Assembly: GCA_964420455.1 (NCBI GenBank)
Contig: CAYQTO010000048.1
Span: 1-21,447 of the forward strand
Direction of reading: 5' to 3'
DNA length: 21,447 nucleotides
DNA from: CAYQTO01 sp964420455
GTDB taxonomy: Bacteria; Sumerlaeota; Sumerlaeia; SLMS01
The notes below the pieces were generated by a model. The model saw nothing but the letters and a program-made list of their open reading frames with translations. It ran no database searches and was not told the DNA's origin. How positions within the stretch are numbered: position 1 is the first letter of the stretch; each line of letters opens with the position of its first letter. A program made the translations under genes and the position numbers. Positions 15,685-21,447 of this stretch are shown here, piece by piece.

Positions 15685-17032
15685 TTCCCCCCGCCTGGTC
15701 CTTCCCGACGGCCAGAACTACGACTGTGTCCAGTGTGGCATGGGCTGCAGGATGTTCGACGAGATTGTGGTCGACCGGCCTGCGGAGAAACGCATCGAGG
15801 AGCTGGATGTGGCGCACCTGCTGCCGTCGGAGCTCCGCGAGCTGCCGCCGGTGATCGACCGGCCGATCGAGCCGGGCCGCATGCTGCGAAAGCACGAGGG
15901 CGCCTGCGTGTTCCTCGACGCGGAGAACCTGTGTGGCATCCATCGCGAATTCGGCTACGAGAAGAAGCCGCGGATCTGTCGTGACTTCCCGTTCCGGTAT
16001 GTGACGACGGATCGGGGTGTCTATACGGGGTTGAGCTTCGCCTGCACCGCCGTGCTGGCGAACAGCGGGCGGCCGGTGGTGGAACAGCGGGCGGCGCTGG
16101 AGGAGGATATCGCGCACGCCGCCTCGCAGGCCAGCGTCAGCGGCACCCCCCACCTGACGGGCCGCCACGAGATCAGCCACGAGGCCTACGAGCAGCTCGA
16201 GGCGGACTTTGCCGCCCTCCTTGGCCTCGACGGACATCCCCTCGGGCTGCGGCTGGTGGCCATCGCGGCGTATATCGATCTGTACATCAAGCTGCTGCGG
16301 GAGACGCGCCGTGACACGATGGCGAGGGGGGCGCCGACGCACCCGCCGAAGGAGACGGGGCGGTTTCCCCCGGATTCCGGTCCGGCGCCGGACCTGGAGG
16401 TGCTTGCGGTGCTGCGGCGCCGTTACCTGGCGGAGGAGGGCGGGCCGCTGCTCGCCCTGGCGCGGCGCACGCGCCCGTCACCCTCGCTCCAACGTGCCTT
16501 TCTCGGGCTTGTGACGGCCTTCCGCCAGAACCTTGTTCTGGGCCATCGCCCCCGCGGCCGGGTGGGAACGATCGCCCGGATTATCCGTCATTACGGGGCC
16601 CATGCGCTGCGGGCCGGGCGGGTCGACCTGATCTCGCTCGACGGGCGGTTCGATTACGACGCGTTCCGGTTGGTGGACTTCGACGGTGCGGTGGCGTCGG
16701 AGGAAGGGGGCGAGTTGCTCGCGCGGTACTTCCGCCACGCGCTTTTTCGCAAGGACCTGCTGCTGGCGAACTCGGTCTGGCTGGGCCAGCGACTGATGCT
16801 GATGCATTATGCCTTGATCAGGTGGCACGCGGTGGGGCGCGCGCACCTGGGGGGGCGGACGGTGGTGGATCTCGAGGACCTGCGGCAGGCGATCCGTGCG
16901 GTCGAGATTCACTACCTCTTTCACACGCAGTTTATCCGCGTGTTCGACAAGGTACCGGCGCTGGGGATGCTGTTGGATGTGCTTGTCCGGCGGCCGGTCT
17001 ACGCGGGGGCGATGACCGGTCCGCCGGTGTAG
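15677..17032 (+). CDS. YkgJ/FliB-like cysteine-cluster (Fe-S or Zn-binding) protein
   Basis: The protein has 451 residues. The N-terminal 125 residues carry a YkgJ-type cluster (PF03692): C17, C20 and C24 in YDCVQCGMGC, C77 in EGACVF, C86 in NLCGIH, C101 in RICRDFPF and C123 in SFACTA. These are expected to bind an iron-sulfur cluster or metal. About 320 mostly helical residues follow (ARYFRHALFRKDLLLANSVW and later), a layout reminiscent of the flagellin lysine-N-methylase FliB family, though I cannot confirm that. The start must precede C17. The only suitable codon is TTG at 15677, which has GGAAG 4 nt upstream and overlaps the cdd stop. One GTCTATAC copy lies in RGVYTGL. It ends 6 bp from the convergent hflC stop. 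Confidence 0.85.
   Translation: MPDSPRLVLPDGQNYDCVQCGMGCRMFDEIVVDRPAEKRIEELDVAHLLPSELRELPPVIDRPIEPGRMLRKHEGACVFLDAENLCGIHREFGYEKKPRICRDFPFRYVTTDRGVYTGLSFACTAVLANSGRPVVEQRAALEEDIAHAASQASVSGTPHLTGRHEISHEAYEQLEADFAALLGLDGHPLGLRLVAIAAYIDLYIKLLRETRRDTMARGAPTHPPKETGRFPPDSGPAPDLEVLAVLRRRYLAEEGGPLLALARRTRPSPSLQRAFLGLVTAFRQNLVLGHRPRGRVGTIARIIRHYGAHALRAGRVDLISLDGRFDYDAFRLVDFDGAVASEEGGELLARYFRHALFRKDLLLANSVWLGQRLMLMHYALIRWHAVGRAHLGGRTVVDLEDLRQAIRAVEIHYLFHTQFIRVFDKVPALGMLLDVLVRRPVYAGAMTGPPV
16019..16026 (+). repeat. GTCTATAC site 11
   Basis: In the YkgJ-like gene between two cluster cysteines, read GTC TAT ACG in DRGVYTGLS. Confidence 0.9.
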
Positions 17033-17038
17033 CAACCA

Positions 17039-18082
17039 TCATGGGGTGTTGGCGGTTTCCCGCGGTTGCGGTGTGGGTCGCATGGCGACCGGTTCGCCGC
17101 CCGATTCCGCGATCACGCCGGGGGCGATCTGCTGGAGGTAGCGGAAGTAGTCGCTGTCGGCGCGGATCATCAGCGTCGCGTTGTCGTTAATGGCCTCGCC
17201 GTAGCTCTCGAGGGTGCGGAAGAAGGCGTAGAATTCCGGGTCCTGGCCGAAGGACTCGCCGTAGATGCGGGCCGCCTCGGCATCGGCCTGACCGCGTATT
17301 TCCTCGGCGCGGCGTTCCGCCTCCGAGAGGATTTCGCGCTGCTCGCGCTCGGTGTTGCCCTCGATCTCGGAGCTGCGGCCGCGGCCTTCGGAGCGAAACT
17401 GTTCGGCAATGCGCTGGCGCTCGGAGATCATGCGGTCCTCCACCTGGGAGCGGACGTCGTTGATGTAGTTGAGGCGCTTGATGCGTACGTCGACGAGTTC
17501 GATGCCGTACTGGGGGACGACGTTTCGGGCTTCCGCAAGGATTTCACGGGTGAGTTCCTCGCGGCCCTTCTGGGGACGGGCCTCGAGGTCCACGTCGTCG
17601 CGATCAACAATGAGGTCGTCGACCTTGGCGGCGTCGAACTCCCAATCCTTGGATCGGACAATCTCCTCGAGATCTGTGTTGGAGACCTTGTCGCGGACGA
17701 CCGAGTCGATGATGTCGTCGAGGCGGGTCTGGGCGCCCATTTCGTCGCGGACGGACTTGAGGAAGAGGAGAGGGACGACGATGCGCCAGCGGGCGGTGGT
17801 GTCGACGATGATGAATTCGCGGCCGAGGGTGGGGATCTGGTTCACGTCGCCGTCCCAGGAGAGGATGCGCTTGTCGTAACGGCGAACCTCCTGGATGAAG
17901 GGCGTCTTCCAATGGAGACCGGGCTCGTTGATGGGTTCACCGACGGGCTCGCCGAACTGGACGATGACGGCCTGCTCGGCCTCGTCGATGGTATAGGCGG
18001 CGGAGGAGATGACGACGATTGCGGCGAGGGAGAGGAAGCCGCCGAGGACGATCGTCTGAAGGGTGCGCTTGCGGAAGGTCAT
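17039..18082 (-). CDS. hflC: HflC, SPFH-domain membrane protein of the HflKC complex
   Basis: The protein has 347 residues. A basic N-terminus and a transmembrane helix at about residues 9-30 are followed by the Band-7/SPFH domain (DEAEQAVIVQFGEPVGEPI, GLHWKTPFIQEVRRYDKRI). The Arg/Glu-rich helix carries the family motifs YGIELVDVRIKRLNY, VEDRMISERQRIAEQFRSEG and SEAERRAEEIRGQADAEAA. The end matches HflC (EFYAFFRTLESYGEAINDNA, DSDYFRYLQ). HflK and HflC form a large cage around the FtsH protease in the inner membrane and modulate its access to substrates; ftsH is not in this window. The start ATG overlaps the hflK stop by 4 nt. AAYTID carries a one-mismatch version of the octamer. Confidence 0.96.
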   Translation of the reverse strand: MTFRKRTLQTIVLGGFLSLAAIVVISSAAYTIDEAEQAVIVQFGEPVGEPINEPGLHWKTPFIQEVRRYDKRILSWDGDVNQIPTLGREFIIVDTTARWRIVVPLLFLKSVRDEMGAQTRLDDIIDSVVRDKVSNTDLEEIVRSKDWEFDAAKVDDLIVDRDDVDLEARPQKGREELTREILAEARNVVPQYGIELVDVRIKRLNYINDVRSQVEDRMISERQRIAEQFRSEGRGRSSEIEGNTEREQREILSEAERRAEEIRGQADAEAARIYGESFGQDPEFYAFFRTLESYGEAINDNATLMIRADSDYFRYLQQIAPGVIAESGGEPVAMRPTPQPRETANTP

Positions 18083-19110
18083 TCGCGGTTGGCTCCGGTG
18101 GTGGCTTTGCCCCCGAGGTCGAGGAGGGGAAGGGGCGCGACGGTGTCATCCTGGACGACGACGACGCGGCCGGCGCGGGGAAGGACCCGGTTGACGGTTT
18201 CGAGAAAGAGGCGCTGGCGGGTGACTTCGGGAGCGCCCTGGTATTCGGAGAGGAGGGCGTTGAAGCGCGCGGTTTCGCCGCGGGCGCGGTTGACACGTTC
18301 GGCGGCGTAGCCCTCTGCCTGGGCGATGAGCTGGGCGGCCTCGCCGCGGGCCGCGGGGATCACCTGATTGCGGCGTTTCTCCGCCTCGTTGATGAGACGC
18401 TCGCGTTCCTGCCGCGCGACGTTGACGTCGTTGAAGGCGGGCTGCACGCGCGGCGGCGGAACCACGTCCTGGAGTTCGACGGTGCTGACCTGGATGCCGG
18501 ACTCGTACTCGCGCATGATCTTCTGAATTTCCTCACGTGCCTTGGCCGAGATGTCCACCCGGGCGGTGGTGAGGACCTCGCTGCCGAGGCGGTTGCCGAC
18601 GATGCGACGCATGACGGCCTCGGACACGTCGCGGAGCGTCTCCTCGGGGTTGCGAATGTTGAAGAGGAACTGGCGTGGATCCTCGATGCGGTACTGGACC
18701 ACCCAGCTGACGTCGATGACGTTGAGGTCACCGGTCAGCATGAGGGACTCGTCCTGGAGGTCCGCCTGGCTGTACTGGGTGCGTTGGCCGGCGGCGACGG
18801 TTCGGAAGCCGAACTCCTGTTTCTTGACCCGCTCGGTCTGCACCGAGGTGACAGTGTCGATGTAGAAGGGGAACTTGAAGTGGAGTCCGGGATCGACGAC
18901 GTCGATGACCTTGCCGAAGCGTTGCAGGACGCCTCGTTCCTCGGGCTGGATGGTGTAGAACGAAGTGAGGATGCCCCACAGAACGATGAGGACGAGGGGG
19001 GCAAAGACGAGGAGGCGGAGGAAGAAGCGGGCGATCTTCTCGGCGTCTTCGGGGCTGAGGCCCCCTTCTCCGCTGGCGCGGTCGAAAGGGTTGTTGTCGC
19101 CAAAGGCCAT
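18079..19110 (-). CDS. hflK: HflK, SPFH-domain membrane protein of the HflKC complex
   Basis: The protein has 343 residues. A short Gly/Asp/Asn-containing cytosolic N-terminus (MAFGDNNPFDRASGEGG) leads to a transmembrane helix at about 30-51, then the SPFH domain (TIQPEERGVLQRFGKVIDVV, PGLHFKFPFYIDTV). The HflK hallmarks MLTGDLNVIDVSWVVQYRIE and QDVVPPPRVQPAFNDVN follow, then the coiled-coil RQERERLINEAEKRRNQVIP. It pairs with HflC in the periplasm-facing cage around FtsH. I chose the ATG at 19110 (GGAG about 10 nt upstream) over an in-frame one at 19164, because the extra residues are not conserved. It is first in a two-gene operon and divergent from rimO. Confidence 0.96.
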   Translation of the reverse strand: MAFGDNNPFDRASGEGGLSPEDAEKIARFFLRLLVFAPLVLIVLWGILTSFYTIQPEERGVLQRFGKVIDVVDPGLHFKFPFYIDTVTSVQTERVKKQEFGFRTVAAGQRTQYSQADLQDESLMLTGDLNVIDVSWVVQYRIEDPRQFLFNIRNPEETLRDVSEAVMRRIVGNRLGSEVLTTARVDISAKAREEIQKIMREYESGIQVSTVELQDVVPPPRVQPAFNDVNVARQERERLINEAEKRRNQVIPAARGEAAQLIAQAEGYAAERVNRARGETARFNALLSEYQGAPEVTRQRLFLETVNRVLPRAGRVVVVQDDTVAPLPLLDLGGKATTGANRE

Positions 19111-19294
19111 GGATTTGGGTCTCCAAGTGTATGTAATGCCGTTCAAATGCAAGCGCCGCACCAAGGACCGGGGGTGCTGACCGGTTCTTCAGGGCCGATG
19201 GGGTGTCGCTTGACGGGCGGGGCCGCGGCGGGTTGGCGTGGGAACCTGCGGCGGGGGACGCCGCCATTTCCCTTCCGGAGCCGAAACGAAGCGC

Positions 19295-20746
19295 ATGCGC
19301 GTTGGAATGGTCACCCTCGGGTGCGACAAAAACACGGTGGACAACGAGTACCTGGCGGGGCTGCTGGCGGGGCGGGGGCTCGAGGTGGAAGTCGCCAACG
19401 AGGCCTCGCCTCCGGACGTGGTGGTGATCACGACGTGCGGATTCATCGAGGCGGCGAAGCAGCAATCAATGGAGCAGATCCGGCGATGGGCACGGCTGCG
19501 GGCGGAGGCGGGGACGCGGCTGGGGGTGATCGGGTGCCTGGCGCAGCGCAGCAGCGAGGAGTTGCTGCGGACGTTTCCGGAAATCGACTTCCTCGCGGGG
19601 GTGGGCGATTTCGAGCGGGTGGCACGGCTGGTGGCGGGGGAGGAGAGGTCGCGGTTCCTGAGCAACACGAACGGGGCGAGCTGGGATCTCGAAACCCAAA
19701 GCCCGGCCGCGCGGGAGGAAGCCAACGGCGCCGCGCCCGCGACGGACATTGAGTTCGACGACCGCGAGTTCGACGCCGCGTCCCCCCGGGTGCTCGTTCC
19801 CCGAACGCTTCCCCGCACGCGGCTCGACCGCCGGCCCCACGGCTTCCTCAAGATCAGCGATGGCTGCAACCATACCTGCACCTTCTGCAGCATCCCGCTG
19901 ATGAAGGGCGTCTATACATCGCTGCCGCGCCAGGTGCTGCTGGACGAGGCCCGGCGGCTCCTCGACGACGGCGTCCGCGAGATCAACATCGTCGCCCAGG
20001 ACATCACCAAGTACGGCCTCGACACGGAAAAGCGGCTCGCTCTGCCGGACCTGCTGCATGACCTCTGCGCGATCGGGGGCCACTTCTGGCTCCGGCTCTT
20101 CTACCTCTATCCCAGCACGGTGACGCGGGACCTGCTGGCGCTGATGAAGGACGAGCCCAAGATCGCCCGGTACCTTGATATCCCCCTCCAGCACCTGGAC
20201 GCGGGGGTGCTGAGGCGGATGCGGCGCCCCCACGACCGCGCGCGGACCATGGACATGCTCCGGATGATTCGGAGCGAACTGCCGGACGTGACACTCCGGA
20301 CGACGTTCATCGTGGGCTTTCCCGGCGAGTCGAAGAAGGAGTTCGAAACGTTGCTCGACGGGATGGAGGAGATCCGATTCGAGCGGCTGGGTGTCTTTAC
20401 CTACAGCCGGGAGCCCGGGACGCCTGCGGCGGGGCTGGAGAACCAGGTGACGGAGAAAGTGAAGGAGCGGCGGAAGGAGAAGGTGATGAAGAAGCAGCGG
20501 GCCATCAGCGCGGCGTGGGCGGAGGCGCAGATCGGACGTGAGTGCGAGGTGCTCGTGGAGGGGCGGGTGCCCGGGAGCGACTGGCACGTTGGGCGGAGCC
20601 ACAGCGAGGCGGCGGATATAGACGGGGTGGTGCGGCTCTTCAGCGAGGAGGACCTTGAGCCGGGGAGCTTCGTGCGGGCGCGGATCATCGAGGCGGATGT
20701 CTATGACCTGACGGCGGAGGCGCTCGCGGGCGCCGTGCCGGGGTAG
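19295..20746 (+). CDS. rimO: Ribosomal protein S12 methylthiotransferase RimO
   Basis: This 483-residue radical-SAM enzyme adds a methylthio group to the conserved aspartate of ribosomal protein S12. The UPF0004 domain has its three cluster cysteines C10 (TLGCDKN), C48 (TTCGFIEAAKQQ) and C81 (VIGCLAQ). The radical-SAM cluster is C191, C195 and C198 in SDGCNHTCTFCSIP. SDGCNH, DIPLQHLDAGVLRRMRRPHD and TTFIVGFPGESKKEFE are RimO-like, and a TRAM domain ends the protein. It is about 30-50 residues longer than usual because of an acidic, Ala-rich linker (about 128-180) between the first two domains. The start at ATG 19295 gives the canonical MRVGMVTLGC N-terminus. The loop after the cluster reads GVYTSLP where RimO usually has a G-x-Y-R-S-R-type sequence. 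Confidence 0.95.
   Translation: MRVGMVTLGCDKNTVDNEYLAGLLAGRGLEVEVANEASPPDVVVITTCGFIEAAKQQSMEQIRRWARLRAEAGTRLGVIGCLAQRSSEELLRTFPEIDFLAGVGDFERVARLVAGEERSRFLSNTNGASWDLETQSPAAREEANGAAPATDIEFDDREFDAASPRVLVPRTLPRTRLDRRPHGFLKISDGCNHTCTFCSIPLMKGVYTSLPRQVLLDEARRLLDDGVREINIVAQDITKYGLDTEKRLALPDLLHDLCAIGGHFWLRLFYLYPSTVTRDLLALMKDEPKIARYLDIPLQHLDAGVLRRMRRPHDRARTMDMLRMIRSELPDVTLRTTFIVGFPGESKKEFETLLDGMEEIRFERLGVFTYSREPGTPAAGLENQVTEKVKERRKEKVMKKQRAISAAWAEAQIGRECEVLVEGRVPGSDWHVGRSHSEAADIDGVVRLFSEEDLEPGSFVRARIIEADVYDLTAEALAGAVPG
19910..19917 (+). repeat. GTCTATAC site 12
   Basis: In rimO, directly after the radical-SAM cluster loop, read GTC TAT ACA in MKGVYTSLP. Confidence 0.9.
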
Positions 20747-20759
20747 GTGGGCGGGGGAG

Positions 20760-21447
20760 ATGGGGCTTCGGGGACGGTGGGGATGGGTGGTTATGTTGGC
20801 CTTGCTGGTGGCGCGGCTGCCGGCGGCGGGAACTTTCTTCGTCCCGGGAGCCTACCCGACGATCGAGGCCGCGTTGGCGGCCGTGGGCGACGGCGCGACC
20901 ATCGCCGTGGAGCCGGGTGTCTATACGGGAATCGTCGAGGTGGAGGGACGTTCGGTGCGGATCCGAGCGGCGGATGACGGGGATCCGCCGGTGATCGAGG
21001 GGTTCCGTGCCTCGGGCGGGGGGGAGTTGCGGCTCGAGGGGCTGGTGATCGGCGGCCCGGGGCCCCGTTACTCCACCGACGCCGTCTATACGCGGGGGGT
21101 GGCGCTGGTACTGCGGGGGTGCGAGGTTCGGGGGGGGCTGAACGCGCGCGGTGGTGGGGTGGTGGTGGTGGAGGATTGCGTCTTTCCGCGGGCGGGGCGG
21201 CCGGCGGGGGCGGCGACGATGCGCGAGGTGGCGGAGGTGCGGCTGGTGGGATCGCTGCTCGAGGGGGCGGACGGTTACAACGGCGTTTGCGCGGGGGAAC
21301 TGGCGGCGCTGCCGCGGGAGGGGTTTGCGGCGCTGGAGGTGATCGACTGTGGGGAGGTGCTGATCGAGGACTGCGTGGTGCGGGGGGGAGACGGAGGCGT
21401 GCTGGCGGAGGGGTCGTGTCCGGTGGAGTGGCCGTTGGCGGCTGCGG
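20760..21447 (+). CDS. Secreted right-handed parallel beta-helix protein, C-terminus cut by window edge
   Basis: The frame starts at ATG 20760 with GGGGGAG directly upstream, 13 bp after the rimO stop, and stays open to the right edge (229 residues seen). A signal peptide is evident: MGLRGRWGWV, a hydrophobic core VMLALLVARL, and a likely cut near PAAG. The mature start, YPTIEAALAAVGDGATIAVE then PGVYTGIVEVEGRSVRIRA, is the standard opening of pectate-lyase-like beta-helix proteins (DUF1565/Beta_helix type). Short Gly/Val-rich coil repeats follow, such as GVALVLRGCEVRGGL and VVVVEDCVFP. It is probably exported and polysaccharide-related, but no catalytic residues can be assigned from the visible part. 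It contains two GTCTATAC copies. Confidence 0.8.
   Translation, partial: MGLRGRWGWVVMLALLVARLPAAGTFFVPGAYPTIEAALAAVGDGATIAVEPGVYTGIVEVEGRSVRIRAADDGDPPVIEGFRASGGGELRLEGLVIGGPGPRYSTDAVYTRGVALVLRGCEVRGGLNARGGGVVVVEDCVFPRAGRPAGAATMREVAEVRLVGSLLEGADGYNGVCAGELAALPREGFAALEVIDCGEVLIEDCVVRGGDGGVLAEGSCPVEWPLAAA
20919..20926 (+). repeat. GTCTATAC site 13
   Basis: In the beta-helix gene, read GTC TAT ACG in EPGVYTGIV, a position where the family often has PGxYxE. Confidence 0.9.
21084..21091 (+). repeat. GTCTATAC site 14
   Basis: In the beta-helix gene, 165 bp after site 13, read GTC TAT ACG in TDAVYTRGV. Confidence 0.9.

Noticed and set aside
19126..19155. Promoter-like CTTGCA...TACACT upstream of hflK
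   Set aside because: It would place the transcription start inside or beyond the ribosome-binding site, and the -35 match is poor.
2331..21091. Octamers as promoter -10 elements or terminators
   Set aside because: TATAC and TATAG resemble -10 boxes, but every copy is inside a gene, none sits at a gene start, and most are in one codon phase. No hairpins or T-runs accompany them.
2331..21091. Octamers as a CRISPR array or mobile repeat family
   Set aside because: Spacing is irregular (0.16-6.4 kb) and flanking sequence beyond about 10 bp is unrelated between copies.

Overview
This is a GC-rich bacterial chromosomal segment (roughly two thirds G+C by eye). It is densely coded and holds about 17 genes. 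I see no tRNA, rRNA, CRISPR array, transposase, integrase or phage gene. The housekeeping genes (lon, hflK/hflC, rimO, cdd, a YggS homologue) are ordinary and widespread. The other genes are divergent membrane-anchored, TPR, beta-helix and lipid-linked glycosylation proteins of the kind common in uncultured Planctomycetes/Verrucomicrobia/Hydrogenedentes/Sumerlaeota-like lineages. That phylum guess is weak.

Layout. 1-7164, minus strand: a possible long transcript. In transcription order it runs from a small anchored protein (7164-6559), through two paralogous anchored proteins of unknown function (6470-4818 and 4821-3520, sharing an ATGA overlap), a doubtful small ORF (3483-3181) and a DUF418-family membrane protein (3181-1943), to a large TPR protein that leaves the window on the left. 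7242-7979, plus: YggS-type PLP-homeostasis protein, overlapping tail to tail with the next block. 12670-7863, minus: an envelope-glycosylation cassette made of a methyltransferase-GT2 fusion, a GT-C mannosyltransferase-like enzyme and a YfhO-like multi-spanning protein. 15145-12758, minus: Lon protease. 15256-17032, plus: cytidine deaminase coupled to a YkgJ/FliB-like cysteine-cluster protein. 19110-17039, minus: hflK-hflC. 19295-21447, plus: rimO, then a secreted parallel beta-helix protein cut by the right edge.

The most notable signal is not a gene. The octamer GTCTATAC (reverse complement GTATAGAC) occurs 14 times in this window, where base composition predicts well under one. All copies lie inside genes. 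Thirteen of them are read in one codon phase as Val-Tyr-Thr, always spelled GTC TAT ACN, and the fourteenth uses the opposite orientation with an AGA arginine codon. Flanking bases extend it to YGTCTATACR, a near-palindrome. The pattern suggests selection on a dispersed DNA word, comparable in type to HIP1, DNA-uptake sequences or Chi-like sites. I know of no described system with this word.
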